Source: Casuarius casuarius | Lineage: Eukaryota; Chordata; Aves; Casuariiformes; Casuariidae | Direction: 5' to 3' | Length of the DNA: 64,000 nucleotides | Assembly: GCA_003342895.1 (NCBI GenBank) | Contig: PTFA01000024.1 | Span: 3,777,505-3,841,504, forward strand | In this document: piece by piece, positions 36,311 to 49,500 of the stretch | Layout: each line of letters begins with the position of its first letter | Position numbering within the stretch: the first letter of the stretch is position 1 | Position numbers and translations under genes: made by a program | The notes under the pieces: generated by a model | Told to the model about the DNA's origin: nothing | Database searches by the model: none | The model's input: the letters and a program-made list of their open reading frames with translations, nothing else

Positions 36311-39300
36311 CTGTAGCAGGGAAATGAAAAATGTAAGTACTCCCTAACCTTTCTGAGGCAAAACAAGCTTGTTTGGTTTAACTACCCAGTGAAGATAGTT
36401 GAACCTACCTGAAACTACCTGATTTCACCTGAGGAGAGGACATCTATCCATGGACATGGCTTTACCTATTTTTACCCATAGCTTTTTTTCTCCCATCCTA
36501 ACAGAGCAGAATTCATGTTTAGTTTGAATTACTATCTGAGAGCTCTTATGAGCTGTTCTCTTAAGTAAAATTGGTCAGATTAGTCATCATGACTAATTTG
36601 TGCAATGCAGTTTCTGTATTTTTCTAAAGTGACTGCAAATAAGAATTAATTAGCAAATACATAAACAACAGTCCTCATCTTAACACTTCCCTTGCTACCA
36701 GGGAAGTCAATCAATTTTTATTGCTGTATTTTATCTTTTCAGACTATTGTCTCATACTAGCTATGGGTGAAAAATAAATTAAATACTTTAAAACTGTGAA
36801 GAGGTTGTTTAAAATTTTCTTTCCCCAGATCAGATGTTCTGATTCTTTATTTAGCTCTGTAGGTCATCCTTAGGCTTGTTAACATTGTCCAGATGAAGAA
36901 TTATAGCCATGTGTCTCTCGTTTCTTTTCAAGAAAATGTGCTTCATCTTTGAGCTGCTACGGCTTTCTTGGCTTCAATGAAAAGAGACAGCTCTGACCTC
37001 CATTCGGCAGTGGATGAAGGTATTCCTGGCATTTTGCTTAGAGACAATCTACAGTCTGTCACAAAAATCAAACTAAGATTTATAAGATAATGCTGAACAG
37101 GCCTGAATGTTGTGTCTTCACTAATGGGAAGTAACACTGAGAAACCAGTATAGCTATGTTCTTCTCAAGGAAAAGTAGTAACACCACAAATTAGAAAAGT
37201 GAGCAGATGAATAGATGAAAAAGTGACCAAATGGTATGCAAAGACTTTAACTTTTCTTTAGTATAACTGGGAGGTAGAGTAAAGAACAAACTTTGTTTTT
37301 AACCCAAATTCCTCAGGGTAGATCAAAGGGTTTTCTACTACCTTGAAGTAAGCTTTGAAACCTACGTTTATGTATATGCTATTTTCATGGCTCTATTTCA
37401 AATCTTCATTGGGCAGAGTAGGAGTAAAAGAGTGCAATAAAAGGATTGCAGACGAGGTTTTAAGAAGATCACTGAATTCTCCTCTGATGTGTATTTCTCT
37501 GCTGACAGTATTTTTGTAATTTCAGATTTACTTTAAATCCTCTTAGAATGCTAAAGTAAATAAAGAACATTTGCCAAATTTTCCACTCAAAACTATTAAC
37601 AGAAATTGCACAGTTAACCAGTGATAGCTAGAGTTGTCTTATAATGCATGAATATTACTTTAGATTATACTGTATTTTCTGTTCTAAGACATACTCTGAA
37701 ATAGGTTCCATTACACTATCTGTATCCTGCTGATTGTCGTCCTACAGGGATTCAGTTTTAAGCTACAGTGGCTGAAATCTACTGGACATATACAAAATTC
37801 CAGTTCTGTCTTTAGTCCAAGATTCATAGCAAGATTTTGACTTCAGATTAATTTATTTCATCTCTATCCCCTCCTTTAGTTAAACAAAATACTTTTATTG
37901 CATTCACAGAAGTATTTACTAGATTTAATGCAGAAGGATTTCTGGATTTTTCAATTTGGAAAGCTCTAAGAAGGCTATTTGAAGAGCGTAGGTGACTATT
38001 CTAAAGACTCAGCACTTGGCAAATTATAATATCTGCAGCCTAATGGTTAGCCTGGCCAAACTTTATAGATGCTGGTCACCAAAGCACAATGGAGAAGAAG
38101 TCTTCTATGCATGATGAGTCCCTCTGCAGCTTTTATACCAGCTTCCATTACTCCTTCACGGATTCCTGGTAGACCTGAAGCCTCTGTGATATCAATTACT
38201 GCTTTTCTGCTCTTGATTCTTTAGGGACCTCTTTTTCTGAATGCAGGTCCCTTTGCTTTTAGGCTGCACATCCATTGCTTTTTGGGTGTCCTGTAGAGGG
38301 TTTTTTGCCACTTTCATCTCCTGTTGGCTAGGGAAAGAGAAGGATGCTTCATGTTATCCCTGAGGGTCAGAGCTTAGTGAGGGAAACGCACTACAAGGGA
38401 GCTTTGTTCATGCTCACTACATATGAGTACATACGAGTTGAAGCTCACTAAGAAAGAGCTTAGTTGATGGAAGCTATAGCCTTCCATTAGCTGGTTTGTC
38501 ACACAACATAACAAAGTTTACAGATGAAAGAACAAATACGCAGTCTCCAGTAAGCTTGCTGAAGAAATATAAGAGAGATCTGTCTTAAAAACTAGGTTAT
38601 TTAGCTTATTATAGGATGCATACATTCTGGAGTCAGCTATACTGGAAAATCGGACACTGAGCAATATGCTATGGAGCTGAGCCAGTTTATACCAGTTGAA
38701 GATCTATCTGTGTCAGGATAATTTAAAAAGAGCTCTTAAAAGTTTTGGTGATTGATAGTGAAGAAGAAGAAAGTATGGAAAACAACTCCAAGCTAGACAG
38801 AGTCAATGTTTGTTACTGAAACTACTTTTCAACATTTTAGTCTGGGTCTCCACTTTTGTAAAATTCTGTTTGTATCAGGGAGGGAGAAGGAGCACAAAAG
38901 AGAACAAATCGATGTGAAACTAGTAAGGTAAGACTTTCATTTTGATTTTCTAAATCAATGGTAGCTGCTTCATCAGCATTCTTTTTTTTGTTTGTTTGTT
39001 TCCCCTTCAGTAGTTACCAATTACCAAAAAGCTTGATAAGCTCTTTCAGTTTATGTAGAAGCAGTATTTGTGAAATGCCTCAAGTGTTTGCCTGCTTAAC
39101 ATAGTCTGATGATTACACTTCAGCATTTGAAGCGGAAGTTTTTACCCTATTGCCAGAGCTTGTTCAAAATTAAGTTTTACTTTTTTTTGGTTTATCCAAA
39201 ATATCTTTCAAAAGTAATGATTTCTGAAAACTAACAGCACTCAGCTAAGAAAGAGTGTTCATTCCTTTGTTTTAGCATAAGCTGCCTATGTGATACTGTA

Positions 39301-39689
39301 AAATCTATGCTTCTGTAGAATGGATACCAGAGGTCTTCCTGTAGATTATACACTCACCAAGACTGGAGATGCTTTGATTTTTATTTGCAGATAAGGTCTA
39401 TGATACTACAACAAGAATGTGATTCTGCCATTATGGTGTTATCCAAGCATGGGAAATTTTCCACAATATTAATCATCTGAGCAGTTCAGATTTTATTATT
39501 TCTCTATTTTAAAACTTGAAGTTTAGCTGATGTATATTGGCTGTCGCATTTAGGAATATGATTATCTGTCTTCTAGAAGGCAAGAAATATGGCTTTCTAA
39601 TGATAATAGTAGTTACCAACCACAAACTTTGCATATTTTTCCTCTATATACTTTAGCATAGAGAGAAGACAATGATTCTTTGTCTGCAG
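36311..39689. other. AT-rich non-coding stretch
   Basis: No gene or named repeat recognised. Confidence 0.55.
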
Positions 39690-39773
39690 GAGTGCTTTCA
39701 AAGTTGCTTGTGATGGCAATGGCTTTACACTGGGGACAGTTGTGTCTTAAGATCTTTGCTGGTTGGTATATGG
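39690..39773 (+). other. exon-like segment, 84 bp, plus strand
   Basis: The acceptor ATTCTTTGTCTGCAG and the donor TATGG then GTAAGTTAT flank 84 bp (28 codons' worth). Only one frame is open (two leading bases, then VLSKLLVMAMALHWGQLCLK and on); the other two contain stops. The hydrophobic composition fits neither a known domain nor a clear membrane helix. Probably a pseudo-exon, but the splice signals are strong. Confidence 0.18.
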
Positions 39774-41242
39774 GTAAGTTATGGAAGCTCTGAAGAGAAA
39801 TTTTTAATCAACTTCTGTTTCTCAGCCTACTTTTGAACTCATGAGAGCAGTACTTTTTAATTTTTTCTTTACAAGTATTTACATATTCTTCAAATTATTG
39901 GTATGTTACTTGATATGATTATCAAGTAACAAAATTTCAGTGTGTTAAATGGAAGAATGTCTTATAAAAGCCACAGTGAGATTCACTTAAAGGAGTATGC
40001 TTACATAAGTAGAAGGTTATCTAATTAGCTAACTAGGATCTCTATTTAAAAGCAAGGAAAAAAACCTATTATCTTACTATCCCACTCAACGGGGAATTGC
40101 TGATACTCACTCTGGAAGACTGTGTTCCAGAATAGTAAAGGAAGTCTACTGAGATTTGTAAAATTTGAGAAGCTTATTATTTTGCTGAGCTTAGCTGGAA
40201 ATATTGCCAGAACAGGTTTTCTCATGAGATTTTTGGCATTTCAGTTGCAGCACCTGACTCAGGAATAGATATGGGAAAACAGGTAGCTCTCAAAATATTC
40301 ACATAAAGTTAAAACTTTATTTTAGAAGCAAAGTCATTCAAACGGTATGTGAACTGATTTGTAGAAAAATGAGGATATTTTTATTCAATATTGTAAGAGA
40401 AGTATTTGTCTTTCCTAGGAATATAAAGTTGGTTCCTAACTGTATGTTAGCCTTGCGTGTGCACCTGGAGCAGACAGAAAGTAGCCTGGGGCTCAGGGTG
40501 GCCATGTCCATGCGCAGACTCCACGCTTCCTATTCCAGCTTTGCAAATTGCCCCACTTCGAACCCACTCGTTAGCGATCTCAGAGGCAGTGAACATGGAG
40601 AGTCCTGGGCTCCTTCAGATCATGCTCGCTTTTCTGAAAAGGACACAGACTCTGATAACTGTCAGTCCCTGCCCCTCTGTGGCATGCTCACTGAGTTTGG
40701 GAAGGAAACTGAAGGGATATTTGAATGTCTTTGAAGCAGGGGACAAAGATGCCAGTAAATATCCTCAAGTAAGTGTTATCCTAAAATAAGTCAAGATGTA
40801 AACTGAAACACACAGCGTTTCCCTTCTGGAAAGGCACGTACAGCGCGCGAAGGCACCCCCGGTGCCACGGGGGCTGGTCTAAGCAGAAGCTCATGACATC
40901 TAAAACCGCCTCACGAACAGCGTTAGTCTGTGGCAGCTTCAACTGGAGGTAAATAATCAAAAGATAATTCTGAGATCTTTTAAATATACTGCTCCTGCTA
41001 TTTTCTTTATCCTTTACAGATAAAGGCATGTCCGTACAGGGTGTCCATCAGGCAGAACTGAAATGTTTACTACCACGGCCGGACGTAGCACCTCAAGTCG
41101 AAGTAATCGATGGTAAACTAAACCTACATTCCCAGTTTGTTGGCACTGAGTTTGCCGGTGTCATTATTTGCCGTGTATGGTGAAGTAGCTGGTGGTTTCC
41201 TCTCATCAGGGGGCAACAAAGTTCACTGCCAGCCTGGCCCGG

Positions 41243-41271
41243 CCCCCCGCCCCCCCCCCCCCCCCTCCCCC
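41243..41271. repeat. C-rich tract (G-run on minus strand)
   Basis: C6, G, C16, T, C5 (approximate order) within the CpG island. The minus strand has G-runs long enough to form a G-quadruplex. Such tracts are hard to sequence, so the exact length is uncertain. Confidence 0.9.
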
Positions 41272-41428
41272 GGGTGTGCCCCAACGGCCCAGGTGCCATC
41301 TCAGCGCCGCCATGGCCCTGCCCCTGCCCGGCCCCAGGACTCCCAGCGCCGGCCCCGCGGTGGTGCCCGACACCCCCCTGGGCCTAGGGCTGCCCTGGCT
41401 ACCTCGGGGCCCTGCTCCCTTCTCCCGC

Positions 41429-41447
41429 GGGGGGAAGGGGGGATGGG
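41429..41447 (+). other. G-quadruplex-prone motif
   Basis: G6-AA-G6-AT-G3 on the plus strand (41429-41447) gives at least four G3 tracts with very short loops. It lies inside the CpG island, as is common near transcription starts. Confidence 0.7.
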
Positions 41448-41461
41448 ACCTGGAGGCCAGG

Positions 41462-41496
41462 ACCAGACTGGACCGGCCTGAACCAGACTGGACCGG
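41462..41496. repeat. 15-bp duplication, period 20
   Basis: ACCAGACTGGACCGG is present at 41462-41476 and 41482-41496, and a partial GACCGGACCAG follows. A short minisatellite-like repeat inside the CpG island. Confidence 0.9.
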
Positions 41497-41879
41497 ACCA
41501 GCCCCGCCAGCTGGCATCGCCGCTGTGCCACGGCTCTGCCAAGAGCAGCGGCAGGTGCCTTGTCTCCCCCTCCGCGGCTATGCAGCATGCCTCCAATTTA
41601 GGTTTATGTTTCGTTAATTAACTCAGCGTGAAGCCTTCACCGACTAAAATCTGAAGAGCTGTTCTCATAGAATGAGAAAGTAGGGTAATGTAGAAAGAAA
41701 CAAAAAAAAAACTTGCCAAATTGTTAACTGTGTCCCGCGAAGAAGCCCCGGCGTGCGCTTGCACGGGCAGTCTCCGGCGAGGGCGAGTGCGGAGGCGGAC
41801 GTGTAGGGCACATCAGGCCCGTCGGTAACGGCCTCGCAAGCTTGTGAAACACGAAGGTACACATGTTTTAGGTACACTT

Positions 41880-42630
41880 GCACTTGGAGAAACGTAGTCT
41901 TACTGGAAAGGATTGTTTTTCAATAGAAATAAAACTGTATTCACAAATCCCCTTATAATAAACACGTGAGAGAAAAATATAAGCAGATTAAAAGTTCACC
42001 TTCTCAAAATGAGTGCGACAGTATTTGATGTCTCATTTCTTCCTCTTTTTTTCTTTTTTTTTTAATGAACTTAAGCTCATGAAAAGCACCGTGTTTCCAG
42101 TCTGTAATACAAAGCCTCCTATTTCTATAGATCAAGTATTTCTGTCAGTGAGAGTGGCCAGTCTCAGCACTATGCGCTGTAGCTTTTAATAAATACTCCT
42201 AGCCTGTGCACATCAGGAAACTTGAGTTTTGTGATGTGGCTCCTCTTGCGTCCGTTAGTAACAGGATTTGTACTGTGTCCACTACATCACAGCTTTGGTC
42301 GCTGTAGTTTGCAGCTGCCTCTTAACAAAATCCTGCAAATATGCCATGCAAAAAAAGAAACAAATTCACTTTAAATGGTATTTACACCCAATCTGAGACA
42401 ACCAGCAAGCTCCAAAGCTGTAACGGAATTATTGTAAGGTGTTCTCAGGGCAGAATTAAAGTTTAGTTTGCCGTATTTCTACATGTCCATTCCTCAAAAA
42501 ATAATTGGATTTTCCTTAAGTGTAATCTTAATTTTGAAACCTAGCTTAAAAACTGTATGTTTCAGGGTAACTTCCAATTTTGTGTGTGATTTTTAATGCC
42601 GGTTAGGTATTCCCAATCTGATATATATTC
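41880..42630. other. AT-rich non-coding stretch
   Basis: No gene or named repeat recognised beyond the island. Confidence 0.6.
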
Positions 42631-42632
42631 TA

Positions 42633-42661
42633 AATATATATATATATACACACACACGCAT
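42633..42661. repeat. (TA)n(CA)n microsatellite
   Basis: A run of TA dinucleotides passes directly into CACACACAC. TA/CA-rich sequence with TACATATC-type units continues to about 42690. Confidence 0.9.
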
Positions 42662-42699
42662 ACATATCTATATCTGTACATATGTATGTAGGCATTTAT

Positions 42700-45600
42700 A
42701 CACAAGATAAATAATATTAGTATTTTCTGTTTTCCTATCTCAGATGAGCTGTCCCTTTATTACTGAGGTTTTTGAGATATGAAATACCCCAAAGGATCTT
42801 TTCTTATCAGATGTTAATGTGCAGGAATTCTCTGGCCCGAGGCTCATTGATAAAATGCCTTATTTGGAGTTAAGTGTGTATGTGTACATATATACATATA
42901 ACTACGTAATATGGATGCTTTATTAATTGCCAGTTATGGGTAGAATTTAAATTGACTTGAATGTTACTTCCGGCAAGTGCTGTAAAATGTGTTGATAAAA
43001 TGAATTAAAAAGGATTGAGGCTGAATAGAAGGAAGAATACTTATTCATAAGGTAGTAACTAGGATTTTGTAGGGATGACATTCTGCAAAGAAATAAACAG
43101 GGATAATTCTTTTTTGTCAGGTGAAGTTAGACTCCAGAAAGCAATTTAGGCTCTTGGTAAATACCGACCCTTTCTTTTTCTCTTCTTTTTCTTCTGTTTT
43201 TCTATAACACTTCCAGTTTTACTGAGGTGTAAACCATAACTTTGAGAAGCAATAAATAGAGTTAATGTATCAGCTTGAAAGTTTTTGTTATTAGTGTCAT
43301 TGTCACTTTGTGCAACCTTGATTTGTGAGTGATACGTTAGTAAGTCAGATCAGTTTATGTTCAGTAACATAAGCTTAACGGTTGAAGAGCTGAGAGTTTG
43401 AATCTCTAGAGTAAAGTACATTTCCCAGTGTAAATCTCTGGTCTATAATTCAGGGATCTTTTGAGATACTATTTTAATATTTTATTAATGTTTGCTATTA
43501 GGCTTTTATACATTTTTCTGTATTAAAAAATCTTTCTCCAGCTTGTTGAATTTTTTTGGCAGATCATGAAATAACTCAGGCAATGAACATGATCCAGTCT
43601 ATTTCTTTCCAGAGAGACTCAGCAACTTGGGTGTGTACTAACTGAGGAGGTAAGATGTGGCTGAGATGCCTTTTTATTGTCTTTTGATTCTGCAAGGAAC
43701 AGATAGACTACATGTCATCTATTCAATAGCAGTAACAGTGATGACCATCATACTGGCAAATAAAACAAAGACTACAGTCATCAAGAGAATACAAATTACT
43801 TATCTTTTCCCCTTTTGTTCTGTGTCTCTTTTTTTCCTCTACCAGCAAGGCTAGAGCATCAATGGAATTGTAGTTAGACAGTTTACTTTGCATTACTGCA
43901 GCTATAAAACATCTGCATGAGTCACTCTACCAATATTCCTGTAAGCTTGGTATGCTTAGAAACGGATACCCTTATCTTAGGAATAACATTAATTAGAAAC
44001 ATAAAAGATCATTCTTAATACTGTGTGAGTTTAAAAAACCCCACATTTTTTAAATGTAAATTTGGTCACAGGCAGGCAAGTGCAATTTTACAATCCTGCC
44101 TTGAAAATGGTATTTCAGGCTTACCACTTAAAATACATGATAGCATCCCATGGCTTAGACATTAGCAAGAAATGAAGGATGATTCTTTTTAATAGTAATA
44201 TTCCGAACGATAAAATATTCTGCTGTGCTTGATGGATTAAAACAGCAGGCAGTCCATGTGCAGTATTTTTAAGATAGCTTAGGACTGCCTCGAAAGTATG
44301 CTTAATGGTCAATTACGACGTGAGTGAAAGATGCTCTTCAGAATGTCTCCACAGTTCATCAAGGAGGTGTAAGAGGCTAGTACGATTACAAGAACAGAAA
44401 GCCCTTGTAAGTGAGATTCCTCCTGTTGTGTTTATTTCCACAGTGTTTGTAATCTTCCGAATCACAAATCATTGTGAGTGTCAGGGTGATAATCAGGATT
44501 AACTGTATCACATTGATTTTACAGCTGTTTAGAGTAGCATCTGCTGTGGTTATGAGCAAAGCTTTAAATCACCGTAAATGTGAGCAGTGATGATAAGAAA
44601 TGTTTGACTCTGGAATCCCAATCCTCTGCTGCACAGTAGGCAGCTGACCGTGGTCGGTTTCACACCTCATCATGTTTAACTGGAAAGAAATAACCGAACA
44701 CCTTCCAGTAAGCGGGGGAGTGTATTCGAATACTAGACATGAAAGAGGTCTTGAAGGAGAAAGTAAAATAAAAAAGATACTGTACCTCTTAAATTCAGCT
44801 GGGCACTTGACCTTTTGTTCAGGCTACTCTCTTAAGTTGCCAGTAAGATACTGGGCAGTGGTAACTGCTGTATATCATGGTGACATTAATGTCCTGTGGA
44901 AAAGATGGGAAGACAATACTTCGGGTGTTTAATCACTTGACAGTTGACAGGGATCATTTTGATTCTGTGTAGGCATGGCACTGTTCCGTTTAACAGCCCT
45001 TGTGTTGCACCAAACACTTCAAGTCTTTCTCAAGGGTTTATTCTTCCGTTACATATATGTGTTCTACAAAACTATACTAATGCCTTTTGACTTTGGGAAC
45101 TCAAAACTATGTGTTAATGAGTATTTGTGCTCACATACTGTTGCAGGCTTTGATACTTTGCTGTTGATAGGTGGCAGTGAGAAGTAGCAAATCCTTATTC
45201 TTCTACTTGCCATGTTTATTTTAAATATCTAAAATCAGTATTAACCTGTAATTCCTACCACTAAAATATTTGTGTTATAAATAAGTCTAGTGTTATGTGA
45301 TAGAAAGTTTCATATGCTTACATCCATATAAGCTCAGAAGGGAATCAGATTCAACCCCACCAACCTGTTTACTAAGAAAGGATACGCTTGGATCACATGA
45401 ATTCTTTACTGACAAGGTACATGATAACACTTTGTGGGATGCCCAGAATGAAGGGGTGTCTCAGAAGCATTCCTGTGTACTAAGAAGTGATATGATACTG
45501 GGCAGCTTTTGATTAGCAGGAAGCTTGTAATGATACTTTCATTACATTAATTATCAAGACTCTGGATAGCAGAAAATCCCTCAGGGTTTACTTTCATTTA

Positions 45601-46415
45601 CTTTTAGTGAAATCTCTAGTGAGTAGAAGCATTCATATGGAAGGGCTTTGTCCTAAGTAGCAGGTTCCTGTTCAGAGAGACAAAGTTATGAGGATATAGC
45701 TAACCTGAGGACTGGGTCTCAGCACTAGAAAGCTAGAGATGTGTCTCATCAGCTCTCAGCTGAATGAAATGCGGAGGAGACTCTGGAAACCAAGCTGGCT
45801 AATAGGGCATGCTACTGCTTGGGTTTTTTTTTTCCCCCATGTCTGTTTTCCTACTACCTACTGTCCTAACTTGTAGAATGAAGATCATTTTATCTTATTT
45901 TACCTCATTTTGTCTGGTGGAAAGAGAGATGTCAGAGTTATCTGCCAAATGTAGCATTCTTTGGAGAGTAACAGATATAAAAAAATTTGGTGGACTGCTC
46001 TTGAAGTGCCTCATGTCTCTTGTAATGTAGGGAATTTGTTGGGCTTAGGGGAGGTTTCCTTACTAACAGCAGACTGCATTAGTGACAACTTTCTAGTTTG
46101 ACATTGAAGTCAAGTCATGGAGAGGACATACCGCTAGCAAGTGTTAGATATATTGCATACAGCAAGTGAGGGGGTTGTGAATCTGAGACATAGAATTCAT
46201 CTGTCACTTAATGATAACAGGTTAATAAAGCTTTTCTTTCTGTTAGACTTAGCAATTTTTTACATTTAGCAGGCATAGTTTCTCCAGGATGCAGTGTCCT
46301 AGTCTCCTTTTGCCTCATGCAAGATGATACATATGTTCTTCAACTGTCAAATAATCACACTTTAATACTGTTTTTTTTCAGTTTCCACTTGTATGTTTAA
46401 TTCAAACCCTATTTC
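42700..46415. other. AT-rich non-coding stretch
   Basis: No gene recognised. A strong donor (CTTGTAAGTGAG near 44406) and a strong acceptor (TTATTTCCACAG near 44442) face each other, but no frame connects them with neighbouring exons. Confidence 0.5.
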
Positions 46416-46420
46416 ATTTA

Positions 46421-46500
46421 ATGTGCATATATATGTATATATGCACACACATATGTATACATATATGCTGCCATATATACATACACGCGCTCACATGCAC
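46421..46500. repeat. TA/TG/CA-rich microsatellite
   Basis: Interspersed ATATATGTATAT, GCACACACATATGTATAC and CATATATACATACACGCGC units; an impure purine-pyrimidine alternating tract. Confidence 0.85.
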
Positions 46501-49500
46501 AGGCTCCCATGAAATACTTTGGAAGTTGCTGTAGGTGCTCTTATTTACATTATTGCAGCTTTTCTTCTCCTAGCAGTGAAAGTGTAATATGACAGCTGTT
46601 TGTGTCTGCACCATGTATTTCCTTTAAGAAGGACCTAACAATTCTAAGTAATATTCATGTATTTCACCTATTATGGCTGGGGAGAAATTTCCAGATAATT
46701 CTTCAAGCTTTGTCTTGCTTCCTTTATGGTGAAATTACAGAATATTTAATATTGATGGAGACAGGAGAGACGTGTTCAGGAGAGGGGAGTAGTTTCCTCA
46801 AGAGTTTTTAAAAAAGGCTGCCTTTTATGCTGCAACAGGAATTTAGAATTAGGCATTTAGCTAGCCAATACTTGTCTCCGATTTGATGATACTGAGCCCA
46901 AGTAAGGAGAGTGATAGGTTCACAGGTGTGACTGGTCAGGAAGCACAACTGATATGAGCTCTGCCACTTATTTCATGACAATGTAAGGTACCAGTAACAG
47001 AGCAATAGAAGAAGTAGAGAAGAACGTTAGGGAAGAAATGGTAATTTCCTCTTAAGAAATATCAGCAGGCTAAAATGAAGCAGAAGAAAGATTTTCCTGA
47101 AGAGGAAGAGAATAAGGGGAAAAAAAAAGATGTATTGCACAAACAAAAGGGGGTATCATAGAAGTGATGAATTCCTGTTTGTCAGAAGGCTCAACCAAAG
47201 AGGTTAACACTGATTTTTGTAAGGATAGTTTGAATGGAGCAAAAAATGTGGAACTGACATGGAGACAGGGAAGTGAGGAAATGAGTATAGATCAGTAGCC
47301 GTATCCATTTTCAAGAGACAAGCAATAGGAGTTGTGAGGAGGGATAGACAGAGAATTACAATCAAGTGAGAATGCCTTTATAGTAGTAGAGAAAAAGATC
47401 AATGAATGCAGAGGAAGAAGCAAGGAGGGGTAGAGATTAATGATAAAAAGAAATGAGGAAGGGAGCACTAGAGGTCAGGACGCATGAGTGGATGAGGTCA
47501 AGTTGAATTAGATTTGAAGTAGGTCAGCAGATTAAACTTCATTTACATATCCTTGTTTTGATCATCTTTAAAGGAACCTATAATTCAGAGTGACAAAGCA
47601 AGAGTGCACACCAAAAAAACTATCTCTGTTCCTTCAAGAAAAGTCTTTCAAGTATGAAGTAGGAGACCAAAGGCTGTCACACTGCGATAACTATTGTGAC
47701 TAGTATGTCTATCAAAAGAAATGCTTGTAGTAAAACAGAGAATATATTACAACTAATTTTGCAAAATTTAATGACGGAAGAGAGCCATATTGTATGGAAG
47801 CTTTCCCAGAAACTCTGAGCCTTTTGTTGTATGGTAGTACCTCTAAGAGGCCAAATTATTTTTCATTTTACTTTTAAAGTGCTCTGCGACTTACCTAATT
47901 GTATTTGTTAGAAGGGATAGACACAGCTTCTTAAAGAGTCTCTCCATTTTGCTTAGGAATCTCCAAAATAGCTGTTGACACAATGATCTAGGTGCTTCTT
48001 TCTAGGTACAGACCTGGGCTCAGATTTGTTTATTTTTTTTCCTCGTGAGTGATGATCTCAAATAATGAATGCAGCAGCTCCCTGATGTTAGGATTTTACA
48101 GTTTAGTTAGTTTATATTCAGAAAGATATATAATATGTAATTTTCTAAATATATGTATTAAGACAGATATGCATGAAGAGACTGAACATTAAATCTATTT
48201 TCATTGAAACTAATGAGATTTTTCTATTCGCTTGATTTGCAGTAAGATTGTTATTAAGCCTGTTGTTGACTTAAAGAACGTATAGACTAAGGCTGTTTTA
48301 GTGAAGACAGATTCTTAAACTAGTGCAAAAGCTGAAAGTAAAGTTGTAAAAAGAAACAGAAGACTTGTTTTGAATGAACTTGATTTTGAGCCAGTGTGTG
48401 TCCCTGGCTGCTATGGAAGTATACAGTGGATAAGAAAGAAGTGTGCAGATCTTTACCTCTGATTTTACCGCAGCTCTGCTCAGCCCTGCCACGAAGAAGG
48501 GATGGGCAGACCTCACTGAAGAGAAACTGAAGAGTTTCTTGCTAAGTTCTTACGGATGTTGGTTGCTTGAAAGGATGCAAAGAATGTCACGGTGAGGATG
48601 AGGCCATGGGTTCATCTAATCCTCTGTCAGGATGGAGCTCTGCCTACATTTTCTGAAGACACAGACAGGCTTTTCCAAAGACTGGGCAGCATTCTAACCT
48701 AAATGGACAAAATTTCCTCAGCAGACATCCAAAGCAGCCCATTTTACACTCTCAAAGGTGGGATTCCAATAGAGACTTGTGAGAATGATGACTTTAGAAA
48801 CGAGTGTATTATTACTTGCAAAAAGCTAAGAGATTTAAGCTGAAAAATTGTTTAATTTTCATTTTAATTTCAAATATTTCTGAAGATATGGGTAGTGTTG
48901 GGAATGCTCTTGTTAGAGTACCATTAGCTGGTCTTTATTCAGTTAGCTACTTGGAATGAAAAAACAGAATTTTTCAATCATTTGGAACTGTGCTTCAACA
49001 AAGCGCAAATTCAACTGATAAAAAGACAAGGAGTGGGATTTTTTTTTTTCTTATAAAGATTTTCACCATTTTCACTGACTGGTTTTGTGGTATTTAGAGA
49101 AATGGAAGACATTGACTAGCCTTTTTAGGATAACAATCATGGTTTGAATGGCATGGAAATCCTGCTGAATTACTTTCTTGCAAAAGTAATTACTATTGCT
49201 TAATTGTGCAAAGGCAAAAATTTCTCTGTGGTAGCCTAGGACTTTAGAGCTTGTTTTAATTTTTTTCGCTTCCAATTGCTTCTCCTAAGCAGCCTATGTA
49301 TAGTCCTTTTTCCCTTTTTCCGCCATAGTTGTTACAGACATTTGAGGGATGATGCAGTACTGTTTGTGGTATAAATAATGTCAGAAGTCTTTTTCCTTTT
49401 TCCCTTCTTCCTTTCAAATCGAAATAAATGTTGAATCTGATCTGTTTCCATTTCCTTCCTCCCATCTCCTTTCTTATCTCTTGGAAAAGAGGTCCAGGTT

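Larger units (their letters stand above)
40826..41870. promoter_or_regulatory. orphan CpG island, candidate promoter
   Basis: Three CpG-dense cores lie in an AT-rich region. The first (40843-40880) holds GTACAGCGCGCGAAGGC and a GGCACCCCCGGTGCC palindrome. The second (about 41220-41580) is very GC-rich. The third (41731-41840) has about 16 CpGs in some 110 bp. AT-rich spacers, including an A run at 41702-41711, separate the second and third cores. There is no TATA box. The overlapping ORFs on both strands (up to 141 codons) are composition-driven, being rich in proline, glycine, alanine and arginine. Vertebrate CpG islands of this size usually mark transcription start sites, so an unannotated lncRNA or alternative promoter is the likely role; direction cannot be decided. 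Confidence 0.65.

Noticed and set aside
40369..40734. 121-codon plus-strand ORF beside the CpG island, possibly part of an exon 40419-40768
   Set aside because: A fair acceptor and a GTAAGT exist, but the ORF stops before the donor and a second frame is equally open, so coding status is unsupported.
41137..41617. Overlapping ORFs of 65-141 codons on both strands in the CpG island
   Set aside because: Open frames occur on both strands at once and are rich in proline, glycine, alanine and arginine, as expected from GC-rich DNA with few stop codons; no domain is visible.
44305..44502. Exon pair suggested by donor near 44406 and acceptor near 44442
   Set aside because: The frame that is open before the donor meets a stop immediately if spliced to that acceptor or its neighbours, and the intervening 30 bp is too short for an intron.
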